Shown piece after piece: positions 11,703 through 21,963 of a DNA stretch of 64,000 bases. Position 1 is the stretch's first letter; each line of letters starts with the position of its first letter. Location: positions 2,232,001 through 2,296,000 of the forward strand of contig NZ_LT992502.1 of assembly GCF_900324475.1 (NCBI RefSeq), read 5' to 3'. Position numbers and translations under genes: made by a program. This DNA is from Enterobacter bugandensis. Lineage in GTDB: Bacteria; Pseudomonadota; Gammaproteobacteria; Enterobacterales; Enterobacteriaceae. Under the pieces are notes generated by a model, which saw only the letters and a list, made by a program, of their open reading frames with translations, made no database searches and was not told the DNA's origin.

Positions 11703-13166
11703 ATGACCCACCCAATTTCTCTCAGGAATGATGCGCGCAACGAGCAAAGATTTGTCATTTCAACCTGCGGCTTTACGTTTCAGGGATATCACCTGCTGCT
11801 CAAAAAGTATGGCATAGAGACTGCGCATATTCACTTTGATGGAGATGCGTTATCTGATCCTGACAAGGAAAATATCCTTATTCATCAAAACGCTCACATC
11901 GTAGTGTTCCTGGGAAAAGGTACGGTAGCTCTCCTGGAGAGCCTGACGCGACTGGCATCCGTACTCAATGCACTTCCTGTTATTCGTCGTGTTACCCTGT
12001 ATGGTGATATACCGGACAGCTGGCTGTATCGAACCCTGGGTAGTCTTCTAAATAACAGTCATCAATTATCATTGATTCGCATAGCCAGCGTATCTGATGT
12101 AATAACCTGTTTCCACACCCACAATAATGGCTTTAAGGACCGCTCGCGCTTATTACGCGATTACTATCTGGACTGTTCTTCGTCAGAAAAGCTCAAATGG
12201 CTGACAAGAAGAGAGGTTGATGTTTTATTGAACTTCTATCGCGGCATGTCTATAAAAGACCTGTGCGACAAACTGAGGCTTTCTAATAAAACGGTTTACA
12301 CCCATCGTAAAGAAGGTCTGCAGAAATTACATTGTATCAAGCGATGGTTGAATGAACCGCGCAATGTAAAAGTGGAAAGGCGGATTAAAAGCCAAAATCA
12401 AAGAGTGGACTTCACGGATAAAGAAGCGGAAGTTTTTAATGCGCTGGTGAAAAGGGAGATATTTCCCGCCTACCAGATCATTACCGATCGTGACAAGAAA
12501 GGAGTGGGGTTTGAGATACTTATTCGCTGGAATAAGAACGGTAAAATAGTCAAGCCAGCCCGTTTTCTGAATGATATCGCTAATTATGAAGTATGGTTAA
12601 AGATTACGGCTATGGTGATCCACGCCGCCGTGTCCGGGATTAATAAATATAACGGTAAATTCTATTTTTCCGTTAATATTCCGCCTCGCCTGGCGTCCGG
12701 GAACGCGTTGCCAGAGATGGCCAGGAAAGCCATCGGCATGCTGCTTAACCCCCAGTGGGCAGAAAAGCTGGTCTTTGAATTCGCGGAAGATATTGATGTA
12801 ACGAAAGATAAAAGCATCCCAGAAACCATGCGGCACCTGCGTAAAACGGGGTGCAGACTGTTTCTTGACGACTGCTTCTCAAGCCATCATGCCATGTTCC
12901 CCGTGAGGCAGGTGCATTTTGATGGGCTGAAACTGGATCGGGACATCGTCGATCATTTTGTGGCGAACGACAACGATTATAATCTGATTAAAGCGATACA
13001 GATTTACAGCGATATGACCGGAACAGCTTGCATTGCAGAGGGCGTTGACAGTGAGGAGAAGTTTGAAAAATTAGTCGAGCTGGGTGTGAAAAACTTTCAG
13101 GGATATTATCTCTCGCGCGCCGTGAAAGAGGAGGAATTAGACCGCATGGTGAGATTGTTCAGCTAA
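11703..13166 (+). CDS. LuxR-type HTH plus EAL domain protein (putative c-di-GMP phosphodiesterase regulator)
   Basis: The 487-residue protein combines an N-terminal receiver-sized region without clear phospho-acceptor motifs (1-160), a LuxR-type HTH (about 168-212, LTRREVDVLL..GMS and LSNKTVYTHR), and a C-terminal EAL domain (about 240-485). The EAL motif is degenerate (EIL), but key positions look present: the first Glu, Asn in NIPPR, Glu in FEFAE, the Asp pair in FLDDC, Lys in GLKLDRD, Glu in AEGVD and Gln in FQGYY. Activity is therefore plausible. The start follows AGGAGCAGGTT. Its position beside an adhesin and its secretion genes suggests a biofilm switch; this is inference. Confidence 0.85.
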   Translation: MTHPISLRNDARNEQRFVISTCGFTFQGYHLLLKKYGIETAHIHFDGDALSDPDKENILIHQNAHIVVFLGKGTVALLESLTRLASVLNALPVIRRVTLYGDIPDSWLYRTLGSLLNNSHQLSLIRIASVSDVITCFHTHNNGFKDRSRLLRDYYLDCSSSEKLKWLTRREVDVLLNFYRGMSIKDLCDKLRLSNKTVYTHRKEGLQKLHCIKRWLNEPRNVKVERRIKSQNQRVDFTDKEAEVFNALVKREIFPAYQIITDRDKKGVGFEILIRWNKNGKIVKPARFLNDIANYEVWLKITAMVIHAAVSGINKYNGKFYFSVNIPPRLASGNALPEMARKAIGMLLNPQWAEKLVFEFAEDIDVTKDKSIPETMRHLRKTGCRLFLDDCFSSHHAMFPVRQVHFDGLKLDRDIVDHFVANDNDYNLIKAIQIYSDMTGTACIAEGVDSEEKFEKLVELGVKNFQGYYLSRAVKEEELDRMVRLFS

Positions 13167-13172
13167 AAAATA

Positions 13173-13193
13173 AAGCCCCGAAGGGCCTTGTTT
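13173..13193. terminator. Short hairpin between convergent genes
   Basis: gccc-cgaa-gggc stem at 13175-13186 with aa/tt flanks, lying in the 25-bp gap between the EAL gene and the convergent small gene. The stem is short, so efficiency is doubtful. Confidence 0.4.
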
Positions 13194-13464
13194 ATTTGCG
13201 TCCCAGCAACAGGCCAAGCACAATACCAACCGCACCCGCGGCGATAAGACCGGTGAGCGGGTTATTTCTGACCGCTTCAGTCACGTCAGAGACAGCATCG
13301 CTGGCCTGTGCGGCATATTTTTTCGCAGCGCCTTTTACCTGATGCTTCGGTGAATCAACGAATTCACCGAACTGCTGCTGGGCTGAACCTGAAAGTTCAT
13401 CAAATTTATTTTTTGCTTTGTCTTCTGCAAACTGGGTGTTTTTATCAGTACCGAAATCAGACAT
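13192..13464 (-). CDS. Small membrane-anchored stress protein, YqjD/ElaB/CsbD-like
   Basis: The 90-residue protein has a charged, amphipathic N-terminal two-thirds (1-65, rich in K/A/Q/D) and one C-terminal hydrophobic helix with a Gly-rich pattern (LIAAGAVGIVLGLLLGRK). This is the layout of YqjD/ElaB-type ribosome-binding inner-membrane proteins and of some CsbD-family stress proteins; I cannot separate the two by eye. A strong AGGAGG lies just upstream of the ATG. It stands alone between convergent and same-strand neighbours. Proteins of this layout are often RpoS-dependent, but I see no promoter proving that here. Confidence 0.8.
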   Translation of the reverse strand: MSDFGTDKNTQFAEDKAKNKFDELSGSAQQQFGEFVDSPKHQVKGAAKKYAAQASDAVSDVTEAVRNNPLTGLIAAGAVGIVLGLLLGRK

Positions 13465-13583
13465 TTTTGCCTCCTTTTGTTGATAGTTAAAGGATAGCCT
13501 CTCTTTGAAAAGATGAGAGGCGGAACGCTAAATTTCGGAGGGAATTGGCCGGTTTTCGGATATATCTACACCAGAAGAGGCCG

Positions 13584-14252
13584 TTATTTTTCGTTCTCAT
13601 CATGGCCGTAATACAGTTTGCCAATGCGGATAAGCGGGCGGCCCTGAGACTTGCGGTGCAGGTTGCTGTCCCGAAGGGAATACACGCAGCCGCAATATTC
13701 CTGCTGGTAAAACTGTTCCCGCTTGCTGATCTCAATCATGCGTGATGAGCCGCCCTGTTTGCGCCAGTTGTAGTCCCAGTAGACCATCCCGGGATAGCGC
13801 GCTGCCGCACGCTGGCCGCAGTCATTGATCTGCTGCATATTCTTCCAGCGAGAGATCCCCAGCGAGCTGCTGATTACGCTGAAACCATTTTCCGCCGCGT
13901 AGAGCGCCGTACGCTCGAAGCGCATATCGAAGCACATGGTGCAGCGGACGCCGCGCTCGGGCTCCCACTCCATGCCTTTTGCACGCTCGAACCAGTTATC
14001 GGTATCGTAATCGGCATCAACAAACGGCACGCCGTGTTTTTCTGCAAAACGAATGTTTTCTTCCTTACGGATGAGGTATTCCTTTTGCGGATGGATATTG
14101 GGGTTATAGAAGAAAATGGTGTAGTCAATGCCCGAGGCCTGAATAGCTTCCATGACTTCACCGGAGCAGGGGGCGCAGCAGGAGTGCAGCAGAAGTTTAT
14201 CGGCGCCGTTTGGCAGGGTGAGCTGCGGGCGGATGAAGGGGGTTGTACTCAT
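13584..14252 (-). CDS. queH: Epoxyqueuosine reductase QueH
   Basis: Catalyses the last step of queuosine tRNA modification, reducing epoxyqueuosine to queuosine in the cytoplasm; it is the non-cobalamin alternative to QueG. The 222-residue protein shows the family's Cys clusters: [11 protein letters not shown] near residues 23-33, [13 protein letters not shown] near 105, and QEYCGCVYS near 188, which are the expected Fe-S/metal ligands. Length matches the family (formerly DUF208). The start ([11 protein letters not shown]) lacks a strong Shine-Dalgarno sequence. It is monocistronic, with a GNAT gene upstream on the same strand. Confidence 0.93.
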   Translation of the reverse strand: MSTTPFIRPQLTLPNGADKLLLHSCCAPCSGEVMEAIQASGIDYTIFFYNPNIHPQKEYLIRKEENIRFAEKHGVPFVDADYDTDNWFERAKGMEWEPERGVRCTMCFDMRFERTALYAAENGFSVISSSLGISRWKNMQQINDCGQRAAARYPGMVYWDYNWRKQGGSSRMIEISKREQFYQQEYCGCVYSLRDSNLHRKSQGRPLIRIGKLYYGHDENEK

Positions 14253-14331
14253 GTTGTTCTACAATATGTTAATGAAATTTATGGAATTGTAGCACAAGTT
14301 ATTAATGTCTTCAGACTGTACTGGCGGGAAT

Positions 14332-14358
14332 CGAGGATCCGCCTGGTCGGGATCCTCG
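14332..14358. repeat. Inverted repeat downstream of the GNAT gene
   Basis: cgaggatcc (14332-14340) and ggatcctcg (14350-14358) are perfect 9-bp arms around a ~9-base spacer, in the 3' region of the minus-strand GNAT gene. There is no T-tract on either strand, so this is not a typical intrinsic terminator. It may act as a mRNA 3' stem. Confidence 0.5.
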
Positions 14359-14373
14359 CGCTGAGCGGTGCCG

Positions 14374-14850
14374 CTATTCGGCAAATTTGAGCAGCGCTTC
14401 GCCGTCAAGACGGTAGCGCACCCATTCGGACTGCGGCAGCGCGCCAATGCTCAGATAAAAATCGATGGCGGGCTGGTTCCAGTCCAGCACGCTCCATTCA
14501 AGGCGGCCACATTGCCGTTTTACCGCGAGTTGAGCGATATGTTTCAGCAGCGCTCTGCCTGCGCCTTTACCGCGGTAGTCCGGGGAAATGTACAGGTCTT
14601 CCATATAAATCCCGTTGCGTCCAAGCCAGGTCGAATAGCTGGTGAAGAACACGGCATAGCCGGCGATCCTGCCGTCAAACTCAGCGATCAACGCCTCGGT
14701 TTTACTGCCCGCACCAAAGAGGGTTTCCCGGATCTCGTCCGGCGTGGTTACGACCTCTTCGGGGGCTTTTTCATATACCGCCAGCTCATAGATCATGGCG
14801 TAAATAGCCGCTGCATCTTCGGGACGGGCCTGACGAAGGGTTATGCTCAT
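14374..14850 (-). CDS. GNAT family N-acetyltransferase (SSAT-like)
   Basis: The 158-residue acetyl-CoA-dependent acetyltransferase shows an N-terminal ITLRQARPEDAAAIY strand-helix, central MEDLYISPDYRGKGAGRALL (strand 4 and the R-G-x-G-A acetyl-CoA loop), and a C-terminal WNQPAIDFYLSIGA motif. The pattern resembles spermidine/thialysine acetyltransferases of the SSAT group, but the substrate cannot be read from sequence. I chose the start MSITLR at 14850 because AGGA lies 7 bases upstream. An upstream ATG at 14871 would add seven residues. It is divergent from a LysR regulator, with a ~90-bp shared promoter region. Confidence 0.88.
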   Translation of the reverse strand: MSITLRQARPEDAAAIYAMIYELAVYEKAPEEVVTTPDEIRETLFGAGSKTEALIAEFDGRIAGYAVFFTSYSTWLGRNGIYMEDLYISPDYRGKGAGRALLKHIAQLAVKRQCGRLEWSVLDWNQPAIDFYLSIGALPQSEWVRYRLDGEALLKFAE

Positions 14851-14939
14851 TGTTTTTCCTGTTATTTGCACGGTTCGCGATTGATGGCGTTAAGCATACG
14901 GAGTATTGTCCGAAGAATTAAGTGCAATGAACTCAACAA

Positions 14940-15878
14940 ATGATGAATATTATGCATCTGGCGCTGAGACGTCTTGATTTAAACCTGCTGCCCGTTTTTG
15001 ACGCCATTTACCGCCACCGTTCCGTTCGCCTCGCAGCCGACGAGCTGGCGATGAGCACCTCGGCGCTGAGCCATGCGCTGTCGCGTCTGCGCACGGCCCT
15101 TAACGATCCGCTCTTTTTTCGGGAAGGGCATCGTATGTCCCCCAGCGTGTACGCCTCTCAGCTTGCGCCTTCTATTGCTTCCGCATTGTCGTTCCTTAAT
15201 CAGGAGCTGACCCCGCAGCCGGAGTTTGACGCCGGCAGCAGTACCGAAAGCTTGCAAATTGGGATTACGGATTTTACCGCGCTATGTATTTTTCCCGCCC
15301 TGATGCACAAGCTGCAGACTGCTGCCCCGGGCTTGCGTTTCGAATTGCGCTATCTGCCGCACAGCCCGGCGCTGACGGAGCTGCTGGCGGGCGAGGTGGA
15401 TCTGGCGCTCGGTTTCAGCACCGAGGACGATATCCGCCATCCGGAACTGGAAGAGATCGGCTGGTTTGAGGATGAGTATGTGGTTATCAGCAACGCAAGC
15501 CGGACCCGGCTGACGCTGGAGGATTACCTCGCTGCCCGACACCTGGTGGTGACGCCGTGGAATGAAAAGCAGGGCGTCCTGGACGTGCGGCTCGAGCAAC
15601 TGGGCTATACGCGGCACATTGCGATCAAAACGCCGTCGATGCTGAGCGCGCCATTTATCGTTGCGGAAAGCGACCTGCTGATGGCCATTCCTCGTTACGC
15701 CGCCGAGAAGCTGGTTGCGGCGGCGGAACTGAGGATTTTTGCCTTGCCGTTCTCTATTCCCAAATTTGAGGTGAAAATTTACTCGCATAAGCGCAGCGGC
15801 CAGCGGGGGGCGACCCGATGGCTTCAGGAGGAGCTGCAAATGCTGGCGCAAGATGGCAGGGGGATGAGTGCCGGATAA
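14940..15878 (+). CDS. LysR family transcriptional regulator
   Basis: The 312-residue protein has an N-terminal winged HTH (about 10-70; LDLNLLPVFDAIYRHRSVRL, then a LSRLRTALNDPLFFREG helix-wing) of the NodD/PcpR-like subgroup, and a C-terminal periplasmic-binding-fold effector domain (about 95-300). Two adjacent ATGs (14940, 14943) could start it; neither has a clear Shine-Dalgarno sequence. By LysR custom it may control the divergent GNAT gene. Effector unknown. Confidence 0.88.
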   Translation: MMNIMHLALRRLDLNLLPVFDAIYRHRSVRLAADELAMSTSALSHALSRLRTALNDPLFFREGHRMSPSVYASQLAPSIASALSFLNQELTPQPEFDAGSSTESLQIGITDFTALCIFPALMHKLQTAAPGLRFELRYLPHSPALTELLAGEVDLALGFSTEDDIRHPELEEIGWFEDEYVVISNASRTRLTLEDYLAARHLVVTPWNEKQGVLDVRLEQLGYTRHIAIKTPSMLSAPFIVAESDLLMAIPRYAAEKLVAAAELRIFALPFSIPKFEVKIYSHKRSGQRGATRWLQEELQMLAQDGRGMSAG

Positions 15879-15937
15879 GCTCAGCCCGATCTAGATTTCA
15901 CGTTAAAAGTAAGTTTACATATGTAAGATAACTCATA

Positions 15938-15958
15938 TACCATACCCCCCTATAGTAT
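15938..15958. promoter_or_regulatory. FrmR operator
   Basis: The stretch tacccccctatagta (inside 15938-15958), just before the frmR Shine-Dalgarno sequence, resembles the known E. coli frm operator, which has a C6/G6 run flanked by TATA-rich arms. Formaldehyde would release FrmR and derepress frmRA. Confidence 0.75.
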
Positions 15959-15969
15959 CAGGAGGGCAT

Positions 15970-17395
<1,426 letters not shown>

Positions 17396-17401
17396 CTCTT
17401 C

Positions 17402-17433
17402 TGCCAGCGGTTTTTAGCCGCTGGCATTTCTTT
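17402..17433 (+). terminator. Intrinsic terminator of frmRA
   Basis: Perfect 9-bp arms tgccagcgg (17402-17410) and ccgctggca (17418-17426), loop tttttag, then tttcttt. Confidence 0.85.
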
Positions 17434-17476
17434 AATAATCTTCTCTAAAGTGTGACCAGTGCGGCGTTTTTAGCCG

Positions 17477-17503
17477 TAATCTAAATCTCTGCCGTGCCGA
17501 TGA
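17477..17503 (+). promoter_or_regulatory. Sigma-28 (FliA)-type promoter for the chemoreceptor gene
   Basis: taat (17477-17480), a 15-bp spacer, then gccgatga (17496-17503). The flagellar sigma consensus is TAAA-N15-GCCGATAA, so only one base differs in each box and the spacing is exact. It lies about 50 bp upstream of the ATG. Confidence 0.6.
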
Positions 17504-17555
17504 CTATCTAACAGGCGTGTTTTTGCGCATCTTACCTATAAGAGAGTCGACGGTC

Positions 17556-19250
17556 ATGGACAACACTTCTTCGATGCAGGCGCAGCGCAAGCTGAGCTTC
17601 CTGCATCACATCAGGCTGGTTCCGCTGTTTTCCTCCATTCTCGGTGGCATTATTCTGCTGTTTGCCTTGAGTTCGGGTCTGGCGGGGTATTTCCTGCTAC
17701 AGGCCGACAACGATCAGCAGGACGTTACGTCCGAAATTCAGGTGCGTATGGGGCTGTCGAACAGCTCAAACCATCTGCGCACCGCGCGTATCAATATGAT
17801 CCACGCCGGCGCGGCAAGCCGTATCGCGGAGATGGAGGCCATGAAGCAGAACATCCGTGAGGCGGAAACTCGCATTAAACAGTCCCAGGATAGCTTTACC
17901 GCCTATATGCATCGTTCCGTGCGCAGCGCTGCGGACGAAGCGCTGGATGCAGACCTGAAGGCACGCTACGACGCCTATATTGCGGGCCTCCAGCCGATGG
18001 TCAAATTTGCCAAAAACGGCATGTTCGAGGCGATCATCAACCACGAAAATGAGACCGCGCGCCCGCTGGACGACGCTTACAACGCCGTTCTGCTGAAGGC
18101 GATTAAGATCCGCACCGACCGCGCCAATGCGCTGACGGCGCAGGCGCACAGCCGCACGCAACTGGGCCTGATGTTTATGGTGGGCGCGTTTGCGCTGGCG
18201 CTGGTGCTGACCGCGATGACCTTCGTTGTGCTGCGCCGCACGGTCATTAATCCGCTGCAGCGTGCAGCGAAACGTATCGAGAATATCGCCAAAGGCGACC
18301 TGACGATGCCGGACGACGTGGCCGGACGCAGCGAAATTGGCCGCCTGACGCGCGATCTGCAAACCATGCAGCACTCCCTTGAAACAACGGTCGGAACCGT
18401 CCGTCAGGGAGCGGAGGAGATCTACCGGGGTACCAGCGAGATCTCTGCCGGTAACACCGATCTCTCATCACGAACCGAGCAGCAGGCCGCGGCGATTGAG
18501 CAGACTGCCGCCAGCATGGAGCAGCTGACCGCGACGGTGAAGCAGAACGCCGATAACGCCCATCATGCCAGCAAGCTGGCGGAAGATGCCTCCGGGAAAG
18601 CCAGCCGCGGCGGCCAGATGGTCTCCGGTGTGGTCAAAACTATGGGCAATATCTCAAGCAGTTCGAAGAAAATCTCTGAGATTACCGCGGTGATCAACAG
18701 CATCGCCTTCCAGACCAATATCCTGGCGCTTAACGCGGCGGTGGAAGCGGCGCGGGCGGGCGAGCAGGGACGCGGGTTCGCCGTGGTGGCCAGCGAAGTC
18801 CGTACCCTGGCAAGCCGCAGCGCCAACGCCGCAAAAGAGATCGAAAGCCTGATCAACGAATCGGTCTCGCTGATAGATCAGGGTTCCGGTGAGGTCGTTG
18901 CCGCAGGCAATACCATGAATGAGATCGTCGAGGCGGTGAAGCGCGTCACCGACATCATGCTGGAGATTGCCGCCGCGTCTGACGAGCAGAGCCGCGGTAT
19001 CGTGCAGGTCAGCCAGGCTATTTCGGAGATGGATAAAGTGACTCAGCAGAACGCCTCGCTGGTGGAAGAGGCCTCCGCGGCGGCGGCGTCGCTGGAAGAA
19101 CAGGGCGCGCGTCTGACAGAGGCGGTCGGGGCGTTTCGTCTGAGCGGCAAGGCTCAGGGGCGTACTCAACAGCAGAACTCTGCGGCAGTAAAACCTGCCG
19201 CACTACGTCCGGCGGTAGCGAATAACGGTGATAACTGGGAAACGTTCTGA
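17556..19250 (+). CDS. Methyl-accepting chemotaxis protein, Tsr/Tar class
   Basis: The 564-residue inner-membrane chemoreceptor has TM1 (about 24-48), a four-helix-bundle periplasmic sensor, TM2 (about 204-230), HAMP (about 231-285) and a cytoplasmic signalling coiled coil. The signalling hairpin tip reads [20 protein letters not shown]. The C-terminus ends in NWETF, the CheR/CheB-docking pentapeptide of high-abundance receptors. I chose ATG 17556 (MDNTSSMQ); the upstream in-frame ATG at 17517 would lengthen the tail before TM1 unusually. Ligand not predictable. A FliA-type promoter and flanking terminators make it a single-gene unit. Confidence 0.93.
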   Translation: MDNTSSMQAQRKLSFLHHIRLVPLFSSILGGIILLFALSSGLAGYFLLQADNDQQDVTSEIQVRMGLSNSSNHLRTARINMIHAGAASRIAEMEAMKQNIREAETRIKQSQDSFTAYMHRSVRSAADEALDADLKARYDAYIAGLQPMVKFAKNGMFEAIINHENETARPLDDAYNAVLLKAIKIRTDRANALTAQAHSRTQLGLMFMVGAFALALVLTAMTFVVLRRTVINPLQRAAKRIENIAKGDLTMPDDVAGRSEIGRLTRDLQTMQHSLETTVGTVRQGAEEIYRGTSEISAGNTDLSSRTEQQAAAIEQTAASMEQLTATVKQNADNAHHASKLAEDASGKASRGGQMVSGVVKTMGNISSSSKKISEITAVINSIAFQTNILALNAAVEAARAGEQGRGFAVVASEVRTLASRSANAAKEIESLINESVSLIDQGSGEVVAAGNTMNEIVEAVKRVTDIMLEIAAASDEQSRGIVQVSQAISEMDKVTQQNASLVEEASAAAASLEEQGARLTEAVGAFRLSGKAQGRTQQQNSAAVKPAALRPAVANNGDNWETF

Positions 19251-19292
19251 GTCGCCGGCCGTGTCGGGTGGCGCTTCGCTTTCCCGACCGAC

Positions 19293-19320
19293 AAAAAAGG
19301 GACCTTTCGGTCCCTTTTTT
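19293..19320. terminator. Bidirectional terminator between MCP gene and gcd
   Basis: Arms aaaaaagggacc (19293-19304) and ggtccctttttt (19309-19320) with loop tttc. The A-run on one side and T-run on the other make it work for both convergent genes. A second hairpin (gtcggg..cccgac, 19264-19288) precedes it. Confidence 0.9.
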
Positions 19321-19326
19321 CATCCG

Positions 19327-21708
19327 TTACTGCTTATCGGGTAACGCGTACGCGATAACGTAATCACCACGATCCGGCGACTGGCGAGCGCCCCCGGCGT
19401 TAATGACGATGTACTGCTTACCGGTTTTCGGCGAGACGTAGGTCATCGGGCCGGACTGGCTGCCGACCGGCAGGCGGTCCTTCCAGATCTCTTTCCCGGT
19501 GGCGGTATCAAACGCGCGCAGGTAGAAATCCTGGGTACCGGCGAAGAACAGCAGGCCGGACTGGGTTGACAGCGACGCGCCCAGCGTTGGCATCCCGATT
19601 GGGATTGGCATGTGCATGCGAATGCCCAGCGGGCCGGTATCTTCCACGGTACCAACCGGTACCTGCCACACCAGCTTGCCGGTTTTCAGGTCAACGGCCG
19701 ACATGGTTCCGAACGGCGGCTTCTGGCACGGAATGCCCAGCGGCGACAGGAAGCGCTCGCGCATTGCGCCGAACGGCGTGCCGTCCATCGGGACAATCCC
19801 CATCTCAATGCCGCTGGCGTTTTTCGCGACGTTCGCGCGCGGCACCATGTAGTTTGCCAGCCCCAGACGCATATCGTTGACGAACATCAGGCTGTTGTTC
19901 GGGTCAACGGAGACGCTGCCCCAGTTCATTCCGCCGAGCGAGCCGGGGAACTGCAGGGAACGGTCGAGACCCGGCGGGGTGAAGACGCCCTGATGACGCA
20001 TCTCTTTAAACTGAATGCGGCACAGAAGCAGGTCGACAGGCGTCGCCCCCCACATGTCGGACTCGGTTAACGTCTGGTTGCCAATCATCGGCATGCCCAC
20101 GGAGTACGGCTGGGTCGGAGAGTAGCGTTCACCTTCAACGTTACCCGCCGGAACTGGACGTTCCTCCACCTTCGCCACCGGCTTGCCGGTTTCACGGTTG
20201 AGCATAAAGATCATGCCCTGCTTGCTGGTCTGCACCAGTACAGGCGTGGTGCCGCCTTTGCCGTCCGGCAGGTCGTACAGCAGCGGCTGGGAAGGCAGGT
20301 CGAAGTCCCACAGGTCGTGGTGGGTGGTCTGGAAATGCCAGCGCACCTGTCCGGTGGCGGCGTCGACCGCGACGATGGAGGAACTGTACTTATCGTCCAG
20401 CGCGGTACGCTCGCCTGCCCAGAAGTCTGGCGTGGCGTTGCCGGTTGGCAGGTAGATCAGGTTCAGCTTAGCGTCGTAAGACATCGCAGACCAGACGTTC
20501 GGCGTGCCGCGGGTATAAGTCTGGCCTTCCGGCGGCAGGCCGGTCAGGTTCGGATTACCTGGATCCCACGCCCAGGCCAGTTTACCGGTGTGAACGTCGT
20601 AGGCGCGCACCACGCCCGGCGGCTCGCCGGTGGAGAAGTTATCCGCGACGCGACCGCCGACAACAACGACGTTCCCGGCAACCAGCGGCGTGGAGGTCTG
20701 CTGATAATAGCCCGGCTTGATTTCGCCCATGCCAACGCTCAGGTCAACGGTGCCATGGTCACCAAAGTCATCGCAAACCTTGCCATTATCCGCATTGATG
20801 GCAATCAGACGGGCGTCGGTGGTCGGCAGGAACAGGCGGCGAGGGCATGCCGCTGGCGACGTCCCGGTCTGTGACGCTGTCACGTTTGCATGATCTTCAA
20901 AGTAGCCCAGACCACGGCAACGCTGCCAGTTCGGCGCGGTGGCTTTCGAATCATAACGCCATTTTTCTTTACCTGAATCCACGTCCAGCGCCAGCACTTT
21001 ACTGTACGGGGTACAGACATAGAGCGTGTCGCCAATCTGCAGCGGCGTGTTCTGATCTTCCGCACCGGAGCCGTTGCTCTGCGGAATATCCCCGGTGTGC
21101 GCCACCCAGGCGACTTTCAGATCGCTGATGTTTTGCTTGTTAATCTGGTCCAGCGCGGCGAAGCGGTCGCCGTGGGTGGTGTTGCCCCAGTGTTCCCAGT
21201 TTTTCTGCTGTTCGCCGGGAGCAACGGGTTTCACCGGAACGGGCTCGTTCGCCGCCACGAGGGTTTGAGGCTTAAACATCCAGCCGAGGCTGACCAGCAT
21301 CGCCAGTGCGAGAACCGCCGCAACGCCATAAGCCGGGGCTTTATTCGCTGCGCCGCGGTTGGCCGCGCGCAGGAAAGGCCAGACGATGGCGCAGAGGAAG
21401 GCCAGTACGGCGAAGGTGAACAGGCGCGAGAAGAGCGGCCAGAAATCCCAGCCCGCATCGCTTACCGCCCAGAACAGCGAGGCAATAAACGCGATGCCGT
21501 AAAGCACGATCCCGCTGCTGCGATTGAGGAAAATCAGGAGCGCGGCAATGACCATCACCACGCCCATTATCACGAAGTAAAAACTTCCGCCTACGGCGGC
21601 GAGCTTGAAGCCCAACCCGCCAACCGCCAGACCGATGAGCAACATCAGTCCGGCAAGGAGCCACTGCAAAATACGAGGTATCCCGCGCGGCGCGCTGCCA
21701 AATGCCAT
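19327..21708 (-). CDS. gcd: Membrane-bound PQQ-dependent glucose dehydrogenase
   Basis: Oxidises D-glucose to gluconolactone in the periplasm and feeds electrons to ubiquinone. The 793-residue protein has five N-terminal membrane helices (about 10-140) and an eight-bladed PQQ propeller. Marks include WEHWGNTTHGDRFAALDQIN, TWxxD-type blade strands and the C-terminal GGARQSPDRGDYVIAYALP. Length matches E. coli Gcd (796). I chose ATG 21708 (MAFGSAPRG) because aaggaga lies upstream; an in-frame ATG at 21735 lacks this. PQQ synthesis genes are not in the window, so cofactor supply is unknown. Confidence 0.95.
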   Translation of the reverse strand: MAFGSAPRGIPRILQWLLAGLMLLIGLAVGGLGFKLAAVGGSFYFVIMGVVMVIAALLIFLNRSSGIVLYGIAFIASLFWAVSDAGWDFWPLFSRLFTFAVLAFLCAIVWPFLRAANRGAANKAPAYGVAAVLALAMLVSLGWMFKPQTLVAANEPVPVKPVAPGEQQKNWEHWGNTTHGDRFAALDQINKQNISDLKVAWVAHTGDIPQSNGSGAEDQNTPLQIGDTLYVCTPYSKVLALDVDSGKEKWRYDSKATAPNWQRCRGLGYFEDHANVTASQTGTSPAACPRRLFLPTTDARLIAINADNGKVCDDFGDHGTVDLSVGMGEIKPGYYQQTSTPLVAGNVVVVGGRVADNFSTGEPPGVVRAYDVHTGKLAWAWDPGNPNLTGLPPEGQTYTRGTPNVWSAMSYDAKLNLIYLPTGNATPDFWAGERTALDDKYSSSIVAVDAATGQVRWHFQTTHHDLWDFDLPSQPLLYDLPDGKGGTTPVLVQTSKQGMIFMLNRETGKPVAKVEERPVPAGNVEGERYSPTQPYSVGMPMIGNQTLTESDMWGATPVDLLLCRIQFKEMRHQGVFTPPGLDRSLQFPGSLGGMNWGSVSVDPNNSLMFVNDMRLGLANYMVPRANVAKNASGIEMGIVPMDGTPFGAMRERFLSPLGIPCQKPPFGTMSAVDLKTGKLVWQVPVGTVEDTGPLGIRMHMPIPIGMPTLGASLSTQSGLLFFAGTQDFYLRAFDTATGKEIWKDRLPVGSQSGPMTYVSPKTGKQYIVINAGGARQSPDRGDYVIAYALPDKQ

Positions 21709-21912
21709 TTCTGTCTCCTTTGAATCTCTCCGCATTGCCGGGTGTGTACCATCTGGGTAATAAGTGCGGGGAGAGTAATGATTAAAACGAGTGAATTATT
21801 GTTTATGTAACGATTCGCGAACCAAATGGTGAATTCGCCGTTATGATAAAACTGTTAATTTGTTTTACGCAATTGTTAATGAATCATTCCGCATTATTTG
21901 ATTAACGCACAG

Positions 21913-21957
21913 CCCAGTTCCCTCTCCCACAGGGAGAGGGAACTGGGTGAGGGGGGA
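21913..21957. repeat. REP-like palindromic intergenic repeat, copy 1
   Basis: Perfect 16-bp arms cccagttccctctccc (21913-21928) and gggagagggaactggg (21932-21947) around aca, followed by tgaggggg. The core ccctctccc/gggagaggg plus gggtgaggg tail recurs at 41931. It sits at the 3' end of the minus-strand LysR gene and can form a strong mRNA stem. Confidence 0.75.
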
Positions 21958-21963
21958 AGGGAA

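Noticed and set aside
14332..14358. Inverted repeat considered as an intrinsic terminator
   Set aside because: No T-tract follows on either strand; kept only as an inverted repeat.
17446..17480. taaag at 17446 and gccg at 17473 as an alternative FliA promoter
   Set aside because: The spacer is 19 bases rather than about 11 between the 8-bp boxes. The pair at 17477 and 17496 has exact spacing.
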